Assembly (NCBI RefSeq): GCF_036325985.1
Contig: NZ_JAUHLI010000016.1
Span: 28,592 to 92,591 of the forward strand
DNA from: Alkalimonas cellulosilytica
GTDB lineage: Bacteria; Pseudomonadota; Gammaproteobacteria; Enterobacterales; Alteromonadaceae
Length of the DNA: 64,000 nt
Reading direction: 5' to 3'
Positions 25,036 to 34,243 of the stretch are shown in pieces (position 1 is the first letter of the stretch; each line of letters opens with the position of its first letter). Below the pieces are notes generated by a model, which saw nothing but the letters and a program-made list of their open reading frames with translations, searched no databases and had not been told where the DNA came from. The translations under genes were made by a program, and so were the position numbers.

Positions 25036-27888
25036 GTGAAGTTGAAACCATTAATCGGATGTTTAGCCCTGGCCGGGCTAGGCACACACGCGATAGCGAA
25101 CGACAATCTGTCTGCCGCAGAGGCCGATGAAGCCGTTGAACGAATTCGGGTCACCGGCTCCAGTATTAAACGTACAACCCTGGAAGGTGAACTTCCTATT
25201 ACCGTCTTTACCCGTGACGAAATCAACGCGGCTGGCATTACCTCGGGTGAACAGTTGTTGATGCAACTGAACATTGCGGGTAATGGCGTAGACAATATGG
25301 CCAGTAATGAAGGTATCTCAACGGCAGATAACCGGGCCAACCATGGTAATTCCGGTGCCAACCTGCGTGGGCAGGGCTCGGACGCTACCTTGGTGTTACT
25401 GAATGGTCGTCGTTTAGCGCCGCATGGCTTAAAAGGCCGCAGTGTTGACTTGAACTCGATTCCTTTTGCTGCACTGGATCGGGTTGAGATCCTGCGGGAT
25501 GGCGCCTCTGCAGTCTATGGTACCGATGCCATTGGTGGGGTTATTAACTTTATTACCCGCAGGGATTACACCGGTGCTCAGGTTTCCGGCTTTGCCGATG
25601 TGACTGAGGCAGGTGCTGGTCATATTTACCGTGCCAATGCCCTCTTTGGGGTTGGTGACTTTGACCAGGATGGTTGGAATGCCTTTGCGACCATTACTGC
25701 CAAGCGCAATTTGGGTATTCGTGGCACGCAGCGGGATTTTACCAACTCTTTTCAGGAAGACAGAGGGTTATCACCCGATACCCGTGGTACCCCTTTTGCG
25801 ACCATTTTCAATGTCAGCACTGACGCAGCACCAGGCTTGATAGGTTCCGGCCTGATTGACCCTAACCCAAACAGCCCTGTCGCCCGTCAGGATGCCATCA
25901 ACATCCTGGCTCTGCCAGGTGGTGGTGGTTGTGAGTCTGGCGGTGACTTTATGGGCCGTTTTGATCCGAATCTGTACCCATGGTCGCCGCAGTCTCAATA
26001 TGCCTGTGCCTGGGAGTATGGCCGGCACCGTATGCTGCAATCGCCTCTGGAAAGTCTGGATTTTGTTGGCCGGCTGTCGTTCAACTTGGGTGATAGTCAT
26101 GAGATGTTCTTCGAGCTCTCCGCTGCCCATGTTGAGTCCAGAAAGAGTTTTGAGCACTATCAGATCAGTTCCAGCGCTCTGGCAACAGCTCAATTCAATC
26201 CATCGACCTGGTACCCAAGTACCGGTGCTAATTACGACCGGATCTACAATGCTCTGGGGGATTATTTTGGTTTTGACGGTCTGAACTATGGCGCTCCTAT
26301 CGCTTATCGTTGGCGCTGTATCGAGTGTGGCCCGCGAACCTTTGATACCGATACCACTTCGTACCGGGCTTTGCTGGCATTTGAGGGCATGGTTGGTGAC
26401 TACGATTACACCGTGGGTCTGTCGCGTTCAGAGAATACCTCCAAGACGAAGCTGGTCGATGGTTACTACTATCTGGACCAGTTACAGACGTTGCTGGGCA
26501 GCGGCACCTTGGATCCCTTTGTATTTCCGGGCCAACAATCGCAAGCAGCACTGGATGGTTTAGCCGCAGCGTCTGCTGCTGGTCTGAAACTGTACGAGGG
26601 CACCACTACGTTGACGCAGCTGGATGCTGTTGTATCCGGTGATCTGGGCTTCGAGTTACCGGGTGGTTTTATTCAGGCTGCGGTAGGCACCGACTTGCGC
26701 CGTGAGGAATACAAGTTTGATGGTTCGGATTTAGAGCCGGGACGGACAGTGCCACTGGCGCCGTTTGATGACCAGAATGCGCTGGATAGAGTTAGCCGCA
26801 ACATCAAAGCAGTCTTTGCCGAAGTCTATCTGCCGGTACTGGATAACCTGGATCTGACCCTGGCAGGCCGTTACGACCACTACAGCGGTTTTGGCAGTAC
26901 CACCAACCCGAAAGTCTCTTTGAAGTACCAGCCAGTGGAGCAGGTAATGGTGCGGGCTGCTTACAGCACCGGTTTTAAAGTACCTAACTTTAACCAGTTG
27001 TTTGAAGGTGAGCGCTCGGAGCCAATCACGGTCGATACCTGGTTTGATCCGGCAAGTTGTCCGGATGGCCAGGTGAGTGAAACCCCGGGCTGTGAATCGA
27101 TTCAGCCAAACCTGATCCGCGGTGGTAAGGTGGATTTGCAGCCGGAAGAGTCCACCCAAAAGAGCATTGGGGTGGTCTTGGTTCCTACCGATAATTTCAA
27201 CATCAGTGTCGACTGGTGGGAAATTGAGCGTACCAATACTATCCGGGTGGCTACCCAGGCGGTATTGCTGGAGAACTACGCTTCGTTCCAGGAGAACTTT
27301 ATCCGGGATAGTTCAGGTCAGATCACAGCGATTGATGCCCGCTTTATCAACTCGGGCGGTACCTTAACCCGTGGTATTGAAGTGGATGCCAACCTGACTG
27401 GTGAACTGGCTGGCGGGAGCTGGCGTCTGCGGTTAAATGGTAACTACCTGCAGAGCTTTAAGACCAAAGCACTTGATACGCTGCCCTATAGCGAAAACCT
27501 GGTTGGCCAGTTTGTGTACAACAACAACTTGCCTATCAAGTGGAAGCACACGCTGAACTTCAGCTACACCCATGGTGACTTTATGCACAGCCTGACGCAA
27601 ATCTATCGTCATGGGTATGAAAGTGCCGTTTTCGCCCGGATTGCCAGTGGTGTCCACAACCCGCCCAACTTTGATTACCGGGTGAAAAGCTACACCACCT
27701 ACAACTACAGCCTGACGTACCGTGGTCTGGAAAATACTCTGATTACCATGGGTATTAAGAACCTGTTTGACCAGGACCCACCATTCTCATCGCACAACAT
27801 GGACTCTGCAGCTGGTTCTGCCTGGGAGCCTCGTGTGGCAGATCCTCGTGGCCGGGCTTATACCCTGCTGGTTGAGTACACCTTCTAA
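25036..27888 (+). CDS. TonB-dependent outer-membrane receptor (putative muropeptide uptake)
   Basis: This receptor of about 950 residues has a signal peptide (MKLKPLIGCLALAGLGTHAIA), a possible TonB box (EAVERIRVTGS), a plug domain (TLVLLNGRRLAPHG, VEILRDGASAVYGTDAIGGV) and a 22-strand-type barrel ending in YTLLVEYTF. Such receptors import large or scarce nutrients using TonB energy. The operator shared with the MurQ operon suggests a cell-wall fragment ligand; that is inference. GTG 25036 has AGGAG at an 8-bp spacing; ATG 25030 would leave only 2 bp. A strong terminator follows, so the gene is its own transcript. Confidence 0.93.
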   Translation: MKLKPLIGCLALAGLGTHAIANDNLSAAEADEAVERIRVTGSSIKRTTLEGELPITVFTRDEINAAGITSGEQLLMQLNIAGNGVDNMASNEGISTADNRANHGNSGANLRGQGSDATLVLLNGRRLAPHGLKGRSVDLNSIPFAALDRVEILRDGASAVYGTDAIGGVINFITRRDYTGAQVSGFADVTEAGAGHIYRANALFGVGDFDQDGWNAFATITAKRNLGIRGTQRDFTNSFQEDRGLSPDTRGTPFATIFNVSTDAAPGLIGSGLIDPNPNSPVARQDAINILALPGGGGCESGGDFMGRFDPNLYPWSPQSQYACAWEYGRHRMLQSPLESLDFVGRLSFNLGDSHEMFFELSAAHVESRKSFEHYQISSSALATAQFNPSTWYPSTGANYDRIYNALGDYFGFDGLNYGAPIAYRWRCIECGPRTFDTDTTSYRALLAFEGMVGDYDYTVGLSRSENTSKTKLVDGYYYLDQLQTLLGSGTLDPFVFPGQQSQAALDGLAAASAAGLKLYEGTTTLTQLDAVVSGDLGFELPGGFIQAAVGTDLRREEYKFDGSDLEPGRTVPLAPFDDQNALDRVSRNIKAVFAEVYLPVLDNLDLTLAGRYDHYSGFGSTTNPKVSLKYQPVEQVMVRAAYSTGFKVPNFNQLFEGERSEPITVDTWFDPASCPDGQVSETPGCESIQPNLIRGGKVDLQPEESTQKSIGVVLVPTDNFNISVDWWEIERTNTIRVATQAVLLENYASFQENFIRDSSGQITAIDARFINSGGTLTRGIEVDANLTGELAGGSWRLRLNGNYLQSFKTKALDTLPYSENLVGQFVYNNNLPIKWKHTLNFSYTHGDFMHSLTQIYRHGYESAVFARIASGVHNPPNFDYRVKSYTTYNYSLTYRGLENTLITMGIKNLFDQDPPFSSHNMDSAAGSAWEPRVADPRGRAYTLLVEYTF

Positions 27889-27928
27889 GGTTGTCTACAA
27901 CAAAGAAGTAAGTGCAGTAGCACTACCC

Positions 27929-27959
27929 AAACCGCAGCCCTGGAGCTGCGGTTTTTTTT
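27929..27959 (+). terminator. rho-independent terminator after the TonB-dependent receptor
   Basis: A stem AAACCGCAGC paired with GCTGCGGTTT around a short loop is followed by a run of T. It lies 40 bp after the receptor stop. Confidence 0.9.
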
Positions 27960-28020
27960 AACTGCAGTACCTATACAGCAAAGCAGATGGTATGACAGGT
28001 ATGGCAAAGCTAATCGGTAT

Positions 28021-28050
28021 AAAAAAAACCGGCAACCTTGCGGCTACCGG
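28021..28050 (-). terminator. rho-independent terminator of the epimerase transcript
   Basis: Read on the minus strand, CCGGTAGCC and GGTTGCCGG pair around a GCAA loop (with GU pairs) and are followed by eight T. It ends the leftward DUF819-epimerase transcript 28 bp after the epimerase stop. Confidence 0.9.
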
Positions 28051-28077
28051 CGGTGGTATCGGCAGGGAGAGTGCCGT

Positions 28078-29172
28078 TTAAGCAAGCATGTTAAGACCTT
28101 TGATACTGCGAATACCAAGGCCAGGGGTGTCCTGAATGCTGATGTCCGCACCTTCGAACAGCACATTGCCCTCAACAGGATCAAAAGAGCAGAGTGAGGG
28201 GCCATCCAAATCAACCTTGGTAATGACATCGGATTTTGCCACGGCCAGGTGCACTGCTGCAGACACGCTGATACTGGTTTCCAGCATGCAGCCAATCATG
28301 CACTGCATATCGTAAAAGGAGCAGATGTCGGCAATTTTAATGGCATTGGAGATCCCGCCGGTTTTCATCAGCTTGATATTGATGATATCGGCAGCACGCA
28401 TTTTAATCAGTTCAATCACTTCGCGTGGGCTAAAGGTGGTTTCATCAGCCATCACTGGGGTATGCACCCGATCGGTCACGTACTTGAGGCCATCGATATC
28501 CAGCGCTTTCACCGGTTGCTCGACCAGCTCCAGCCGGACGCCGGCATCTTCCAGTTTGTGCAGCGCATAGACCGCCTCTTTCGCAGTCCAGCCCTGATTG
28601 GCATCCAGTCGGATCAGCGCCCGGCCTTCTACCGCGGCGTAAATGGCTTTTACCCGCTCAATGTCTACACCAATGTCTTTACCGACTTTCACTTTCAGTG
28701 TTTCAAAACCCCGCTCCACGGCTTCGAGAGAGTCGGCCACCATTTTATCGATGTAATCGACACTAATGGTCAGATCGGTGGTGAGCTTCGGCACACCGCC
28801 ACCCAACATCTTGTACAAAGGGGCGCCGTACAATTGAGCAAATAAGTCATACACCGCAATCTCTACCGCTGCCTTGGCGCTGTAATTTTTCATAATACAG
28901 CCTTGAATCACCCGGGTGACGTGGTTCAGATCCGAGATATCCAGGCCCAGTAACTTCGGCTTGATCACGGTTCGAATCGCCTCGATAATCGAGCCATGAA
29001 TATCACCGGTGATCACTGCGGTGGCTGGTGCTTCACCATAGCCAATGTGGCCGGTATCGGTTTCTACCATCACCACCACATCTTCAATCTCATGCACAGT
29101 GCGTAGCGCCGTTTTAAAAGGCGTTTTCAGTGGCACTTTCAGCATGCCCAAACGAATATCTGTAATCTTCAT
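28078..29172 (-). CDS. dipeptide epimerase (L-Ala-D/L-Glu epimerase type)
   Basis: This 364-residue enolase-superfamily enzyme has the expected catalytic set: KVKVG (Lys 160 and 162), RLDANQGW (Asp 190), VEQP (Glu 218), ADE (Asp 243) and NIKLMKTGG (Lys 267). In E. coli (YcjG) and Bacillus this family turns the murein dipeptide L-Ala-D-Glu into L-Ala-L-Glu so that ordinary peptidases can use it. ATG 29172 follows GAGG; the longer frame from 29214 lacks support. It lies 74 bp after the DUF819 gene on the same strand, under the shared operator. The exact dipeptide cannot be proved from sequence. Confidence 0.9.
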   Translation of the reverse strand: MKITDIRLGMLKVPLKTPFKTALRTVHEIEDVVVMVETDTGHIGYGEAPATAVITGDIHGSIIEAIRTVIKPKLLGLDISDLNHVTRVIQGCIMKNYSAKAAVEIAVYDLFAQLYGAPLYKMLGGGVPKLTTDLTISVDYIDKMVADSLEAVERGFETLKVKVGKDIGVDIERVKAIYAAVEGRALIRLDANQGWTAKEAVYALHKLEDAGVRLELVEQPVKALDIDGLKYVTDRVHTPVMADETTFSPREVIELIKMRAADIINIKLMKTGGISNAIKIADICSFYDMQCMIGCMLETSISVSAAVHLAVAKSDVITKVDLDGPSLCSFDPVEGNVLFEGADISIQDTPGLGIRSIKGLNMLA

Positions 29173-29246
29173 GTCAAACCTCAAGCGCAAGAAAGCAGTT
29201 GCTTGCAATACCACTATAACCGAACACTGGAATGGCCGCCTTGGAC

Positions 29247-30404
29247 TCAGGCCAGCCAGGATAGCATTTTACCAACCAGCAGGCCTCCAGCTGTGCCAAC
29301 CACATATCCCAGCATTGCCATCAGCACACCAACGGGGATCAATGCTTTGGAATAAGCCGCTGCCAGAATAGGTGCCGAAGCCACGCCGCCAATATTAGCC
29401 AGTGAGGCCACACCGCAGGTAAAGAGATCCAGGCGGAAAATTTTGGCCACCAGTGCCATCAGCAGACCATGAATGCAAAGGATCATCAGGCCTGCTGTCA
29501 CATAAATTGGAGCCTTGGCCAAATCGGCGAAATCGGCTCTGGAGGCAATCAGTGCGATAATCACCAACAGCATGATCTGGGATAGCTCTACCGAGCCCGA
29601 CAGTTTACCAAGCCGGGTCATGGCCGCCAACACACCAGCCAAGGTCACCAACAGAATGGTCCAGGTCATGGTGGTTAAAAAAGCGGTGGTTGGCAATAAG
29701 CTGGCCAGCTGCTGACTGACGGCAGACACCAGAAAGCTGAGGCTAAGCAGTACCAGTAAATTCAATTGGGTGACGGCCTTGTCATCGTGCTGCACCGCCA
29801 ATCGCTCGCCCGCCTTTGCCAGCAAACTGCTGTCTGCTTTGGTCCAGCGGTTGAACACTGCGGCGAAGGGCACCAGCGCCAACAGAATCATCACCCAGAT
29901 GGCGTAGTCTATCGAGTCCATCAGCAGGGTATAGCCCATTCGGCTATCCGGTACATCCAGCGCGGATTGGATGGCGGCCATATTGCCGGTACCTCCCATC
30001 CAGCTGCCGGAGAGCGCTGCGAAAGTTTTCCAGCTATCGGGCTCGAGCCAGCGGTGAAACAGAGCAAAGGTAATCACAAAGCCCAGCATAATGGTGACAA
30101 CGGCAGTAAAAAAGGCCCCCAACATGCGGGGACCAAGGTGGGCAATCGCTCGTAAATCACTTTTTAACAACATCAGGAAAATCATGGCGGGTAACAGGTT
30201 GTTGCGCACCGCGCTGTAAGTCGCCCGAATACTGTCGGTTTGACTCCACAGGCCTAAACTGGATGCCAGCATCACACCGAAGTACAGCAGCACTATGCCT
30301 GGCAGAATAGTGAACAGGCGCCAGCCGCTGTACTTTTCCAACAAACCAAGCCCGGCGGCAATCAGTAATAAAACCGTTAAGAATAGGAAACCATCAGTAA
30401 TCAT
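29247..30404 (-). CDS. DUF819 family membrane protein (candidate murein-peptide transporter)
   Basis: This 385-residue integral membrane protein has about ten to eleven hydrophobic helices and the family motif ALSGSWMGGTGNMAAIQSAL, with a second one near the end (GVASLANIGGVASAPILAAA). The two Gly-rich motifs in opposite halves suggest an inverted-repeat transporter. DUF819 (YjcL-type) proteins have no settled substrate. Being in the same transcript as a dipeptide epimerase, and under the operator of the MurQ cluster, it may import L-Ala-D-Glu or a related murein peptide; that is inference from context. It has a weak ribosome site and is divergent from the GH3 gene. Confidence 0.85.
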   Translation of the reverse strand: MITDGFLFLTVLLLIAAGLGLLEKYSGWRLFTILPGIVLLYFGVMLASSLGLWSQTDSIRATYSAVRNNLLPAMIFLMLLKSDLRAIAHLGPRMLGAFFTAVVTIMLGFVITFALFHRWLEPDSWKTFAALSGSWMGGTGNMAAIQSALDVPDSRMGYTLLMDSIDYAIWVMILLALVPFAAVFNRWTKADSSLLAKAGERLAVQHDDKAVTQLNLLVLLSLSFLVSAVSQQLASLLPTTAFLTTMTWTILLVTLAGVLAAMTRLGKLSGSVELSQIMLLVIIALIASRADFADLAKAPIYVTAGLMILCIHGLLMALVAKIFRLDLFTCGVASLANIGGVASAPILAAAYSKALIPVGVLMAMLGYVVGTAGGLLVGKMLSWLA

Positions 30405-30422
30405 CAGCTATCCGCAGCAATG

Positions 30423-30467
30423 TAATTAAATATTCTGCATGTATTGCAACACTAGCATAAATTATTC
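30423..30467 (-). promoter_or_regulatory. operator pair before the DUF819-epimerase transcript
   Basis: Two near-matches to GAAT-N5-ATTC: TAAT-TAAAT-ATTC at 30423-30435 and GCAT-AAATT-ATTC at 30455-30467, each matching 7 of 8 half-site bases. Their centres are 32 bp apart. The nearer site starts 18 bp before the DUF819 start codon. Confidence 0.6.
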
Positions 30468-30552
30468 CTTTGTAAAATGATTTCCTGCCGATTCTTTAAG
30501 CTGTTTCTCATCAGAAGCAGAGAAAACCTTGGTAAACTGTCGATTTTTCTTG

Positions 30553-30597
30553 GAATAAATAATTCTTGAGTGGTTTTGTTTTTAGAATAATTGAGTT
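30553..30597 (+). promoter_or_regulatory. operator pair before the GH3-murQ operon
   Basis: A full site GAAT-AAATA-ATTC at 30553-30565 and a weaker one GAAT-AATTG-AGTT at 30585-30597 (6 of 8 half-site bases), centres 32 bp apart. They lie 60-104 bp before the GH3 start in the divergent promoter region. Confidence 0.62.
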
Positions 30598-30656
30598 GTC
30601 GAATGATGGAGGCTTTGCTATGGTGTGCTGAAAATTTCCGCAACACCAGGTCACCG

Positions 30657-32555
30657 ATGAAAAAACGTGTACTGCATTTTGGTTGGATTGCTACTATAGC
30701 TGGCATAGCCCTTTATCTAGGATTGACCGCTGTGCACACTGAACTTTCGCTGGAACACAAGATAGCTCAGAAGTTGATGATCGATATTCGCTATTTTTGC
30801 AAAGAGCCGGGCGAGGAGCCTTGCCGTCAGCCGGTCACCCAGCTTCCAGACGAGCTCAGCCAACTGATCACCGAAACTGGCCTCGGCGGGGTGATTTTGT
30901 TTGCCGAAAACCTGCAAACGCCAGAACAGATCATCGATTTGACACAGGACCTGCAGCAGGCGGCCATGCAATCCCCGGTTAGACAGCCGCTTTTTATCTC
31001 GGTGGATCAGGAAGGAGGCCGGGTGTTCCGTACCCCGCGCAGCTTCAGTACCGGCTTTGCCGGTAATATGGCGATAGGGGCGACCTATGCGCGGCATGGT
31101 GTGTTTTACGCACAGCAGGTTGGTACTGTGCTTGGCAAAGAGCTGGCAGTGCTGGGGATCAATACCAATCACGCGCCTGTGGTGGATGTGAACAGCAACC
31201 CGGCCAACCCGGTGATCAATGTGCGTGCTTTTGGTGAGCAACCACAGCCAGTGGCTGAGCTATCGGTGGCCTTGCTCGATAGCATGCAGCAACAAGGGGT
31301 GCTGGGCACCCTGAAGCATTTTCCCGGCCATGGCGATACTTATCTTGATAGTCATCTGGCCCTGCCGTTGGTCAGCCATGCCCGTGCTCATATCGAGCAG
31401 CTGGATTTAGCGCCATTTCAGTGGGCCATCGATCAGACGGAAGTGCCGATGATCATGACCGCGCATATTCAGTATCCGGCACTGGATGCCAGCACCATCA
31501 CCAGCAAAGAGGGCGAGCGCATCATCCGTCCTGCCACCATGTCGCGCGCTATTTTAACGGATCTATTGCGTCAGCAGATGGGCTTTGATGGCCTGGTGAT
31601 TACCGATGCATTGGATATGGCGGCCATCAGCCATTATTTCACGCCCGGCCAGGCGGTGCAGGAAACCTTTGCTGCCGGCGCCGATATTGCCCTGATGCCC
31701 TATCCGATCCGGCGACCTGAGGATATGGTGGCATTGAAAGCCCTGATTGCGGAGCTGGCAGCTCTGGTACGACAGGGGGTACTCAGTTCTGCCGAACTTG
31801 AAAGCTCCTGGCAGCGCATACATCGTGTGAAACAGCGCTGGTTAGCAGACAGCAAGCCTGTTAGCGATCGCACCCAGTTGTATCAGGCGGCAAGGCAGCA
31901 GTTGGGTCAGCCGGGTTCCAGGGAGCTCGAGCAGGAATTGGCCCGTCAGGCGCTGACATTATTGCATGCCAAACCAGATAGGCTGCCTTTAGCAACCAAT
32001 CGGTTTGCTCATATCCACATTGTGGCAGCAACCTCATTACAGGCACGGATGCTCAAACAATCGCTAAGCGAGCATTGGCCAGAGCTCTCTTTGGGGCAGT
32101 TGCGCTGGACCGAAAGCAGTTTCGATCATTGGCAACTTGAGCAAGCCATCGAGTTCAGTCAGCAGGCCGACCTGGTGATCCACGCCGGTTGGCAGCGACT
32201 GGCCAGCCTGGTCGATCTGGGTGGTATGGCCGATGCGGCCCGTCAGGCCCAGCCCGCAATCAGCTATGCCGCAGCGATGCAAGCCAGTGAGCAGGTGTTA
32301 CAGAGTGCACAGCAAGCCGGCGCAACCGTAGTACTGCTGGGCTTTGGCACCCCCTATGAACTAACCCCGTTACTACCGTTCAGTGACATCAGTATGTTGG
32401 CCTATCACCATGGCATTGAGCCAACTGAGGCTGGCTCCTTGTATGGACCCACCTATCAGGCAGTTGCTGAAGCCTTGCTTGGGCTTACCCCCATGCATGG
32501 GGAGTTGCCGGTACGATTGACTGTGCCAGACTTGGTTGTCAGGGAGGCGGATTAA
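30657..32555 (+). CDS. exported NagZ-type glycoside hydrolase family 3 (beta-N-acetylhexosaminidase)
   Basis: This 632-residue enzyme has an N-terminal signal or membrane anchor (HFGWIATIAGIALYLGLTAV), a GH3 TIM barrel and a second C-terminal domain. The NagZ signature KHFPGHGDTYLDSH (from about residue 220) and the nucleophile region VITDALDM (Asp near 317) are present. NagZ removes GlcNAc from GlcNAc-MurNAc or its anhydro form. E. coli NagZ is cytosolic and about 340 residues; this two-domain exported form is closer in layout to Bacillus NagZ (YbbD). It is first in a five-gene operon; the next ATG follows its stop directly. ATG 30657 is chosen because it begins the signal. Confidence 0.9.
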   Translation: MKKRVLHFGWIATIAGIALYLGLTAVHTELSLEHKIAQKLMIDIRYFCKEPGEEPCRQPVTQLPDELSQLITETGLGGVILFAENLQTPEQIIDLTQDLQQAAMQSPVRQPLFISVDQEGGRVFRTPRSFSTGFAGNMAIGATYARHGVFYAQQVGTVLGKELAVLGINTNHAPVVDVNSNPANPVINVRAFGEQPQPVAELSVALLDSMQQQGVLGTLKHFPGHGDTYLDSHLALPLVSHARAHIEQLDLAPFQWAIDQTEVPMIMTAHIQYPALDASTITSKEGERIIRPATMSRAILTDLLRQQMGFDGLVITDALDMAAISHYFTPGQAVQETFAAGADIALMPYPIRRPEDMVALKALIAELAALVRQGVLSSAELESSWQRIHRVKQRWLADSKPVSDRTQLYQAARQQLGQPGSRELEQELARQALTLLHAKPDRLPLATNRFAHIHIVAATSLQARMLKQSLSEHWPELSLGQLRWTESSFDHWQLEQAIEFSQQADLVIHAGWQRLASLVDLGGMADAARQAQPAISYAAAMQASEQVLQSAQQAGATVVLLGFGTPYELTPLLPFSDISMLAYHHGIEPTEAGSLYGPTYQAVAEALLGLTPMHGELPVRLTVPDLVVREAD

Positions 32556-34196
32556 ATGCTGTGTGGTGATGACTCAGTGAAGCATGTATTCCGGCTTGGA
32601 TTGCTAGCGCTGTCATTGGTTCTTTTTACCAGGACGGTAACGGCCAGCAGCGGCGACTGGGATATCCGGGTACGTGAACCGGCTCAGCTGAGTGTTGAAC
32701 TGCCTGAGCGGCGCAGCCAGCGTGCTTTGGTCAATGACCGGCGTATTTTTTACAGCTATCGGGGCCAGGGCGCCTTGTGGCTGGACTTACAGCAGGCGAC
32801 ATCGGCCCGCATCCTGATCAATGGCCGCGAGCTTGTTTTGCCCACGGAGCTCAGCAGGCAACCGATGATCTTGTCGCTGGCAGAGTACACCCGTGACGGA
32901 TTAAATCAGCTGCATCTGGCGGACGTTAAGCCGGCAGGAGCCTCCATTCGCTTGCGTTTTGACTACCCAAGGCTGCGTGAGGGCTCAGCCGATGAAGCCG
33001 GTTTTTCAGCAAAGCGGCTGGCAGAACTGGACGCGCTGATCGAGCAGGAGGTGGCGGCCGGTTTTCCGGGCGCTGTGTTGCTGATTGCCAAAAATGGCCG
33101 GGTAATTAAAGAAACGGCCTATGGCTATGCCAAGCGCTACGATAGTAGCGGTCAGCCGTTGACACAGCCAGAGCCTATGCAAACTGATACGCTGTTTGAT
33201 ATCGCTTCCAACAGCAAGATGTACGCGACGGTCTATGCGGTGATGAAGCTGGTCACCGAGGGTTTGCTGGATGTGAATGCGCCGATAGCGCAGTATCTGC
33301 CAGAGTACCGGGGCGATGGGCGTGAACTCAGGCTGGTGCGGGACTTACTCGATCACAGCGCCGGCTATGGCCCGGAGTTGCATTTTTTCCGGCCGGATAA
33401 CCGGTTAGGTGCTGATTTTTATTCGATTGAACCGGAGCGCACCAAGCAGTTGCTGATAGAGCGGGTGCCGTTTGAGCGGCCACGTGGCCACAGTGCTGTG
33501 TATAGTGATACTGGCTTTATGCTGTTGGGGGCTCTGGTTGAGCGGGTAGCTGGTATGGCGCTCGACAGTTATCTGGAGCATGGACTTTACCGGCCGCTGG
33601 GCCTTAGCAGCACCTGGTTTAATCCATTGCAAAAAGGCATCCCTGCCAGCCGGATTGCGGCCACCGAACTGGATGGCAACACCAGAGGAGGAGTTCGTCA
33701 GCAGTTTCCGGCGATGCGACGGGGGGTGTTGCGTGGTGAAGTGCATGATGAAAAAGCGTTTTACTCGCTGGCAGGGGTGGCAGGCCACGCCGGGTTATTC
33801 AGTACGGCCAGAGAGTTGGCGGTACTGATGATGCTGGCGCAGCATGGTGGCTATGGCGATGTGCCGGTCTTTAGCCAGCCGGTGATCCAGCAGTTTGTGC
33901 GGCCATCGAGCCAGGATCATCGTTTTGGCTTGGGCTGGCGCACGGCAGTGGGTGGAGATCTGGATTGGCACTTTGGCCCTTATGCCAGCCGCTATGCGTT
34001 TGGTCATACTGGCTGGACCGGCACTGCCACCCTGATCGATCCGCACTACGATTTGCTGGTGGTGCTTCTGACGAATAAAAAACATTCACCTATCGCCCGC
34101 GATGGCAACAGCTACTATTTCACCGGTGATCGGTTTGAAACCGGCATGTATGGCAGCGTGATGAGCCTGGTGTACCAGGCGATGTTGGGGCTGTAA
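32556..34196 (+). CDS. beta-lactamase-family serine hydrolase (PBP4B/YfeW- and YbbE-like)
   Basis: This 546-residue exported protein has a signal peptide, an N-terminal beta-rich domain of about 110 residues and a class-C-type serine hydrolase domain. The catalytic motifs are SNSK (Ser 218, Lys 221), YSD (Tyr 316) and HTG (His 484). E. coli yfeW (PBP4B) and Bacillus ybbE are homologous in layout and also sit beside murQ, so the neighbourhood is conserved across distant bacteria. It may trim the peptide part of muropeptides in the periplasm; that is inference. GGGAGG precedes the ATG, which abuts the GH3 stop. Confidence 0.85.
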   Translation: MLCGDDSVKHVFRLGLLALSLVLFTRTVTASSGDWDIRVREPAQLSVELPERRSQRALVNDRRIFYSYRGQGALWLDLQQATSARILINGRELVLPTELSRQPMILSLAEYTRDGLNQLHLADVKPAGASIRLRFDYPRLREGSADEAGFSAKRLAELDALIEQEVAAGFPGAVLLIAKNGRVIKETAYGYAKRYDSSGQPLTQPEPMQTDTLFDIASNSKMYATVYAVMKLVTEGLLDVNAPIAQYLPEYRGDGRELRLVRDLLDHSAGYGPELHFFRPDNRLGADFYSIEPERTKQLLIERVPFERPRGHSAVYSDTGFMLLGALVERVAGMALDSYLEHGLYRPLGLSSTWFNPLQKGIPASRIAATELDGNTRGGVRQQFPAMRRGVLRGEVHDEKAFYSLAGVAGHAGLFSTARELAVLMMLAQHGGYGDVPVFSQPVIQQFVRPSSQDHRFGLGWRTAVGGDLDWHFGPYASRYAFGHTGWTGTATLIDPHYDLLVVLLTNKKHSPIARDGNSYYFTGDRFETGMYGSVMSLVYQAMLGL

Positions 34197-34243
34197 CCCC
34201 GCCGGGCAGATAAACGCAGCAAAAGGCTGAGAAAGGACGTTTG

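Noticed and set aside
28249..28845. 198-codon open frame on the plus strand inside the epimerase gene
   Set aside because: It lies entirely antisense to a well-supported enzyme gene and shows no known motif.
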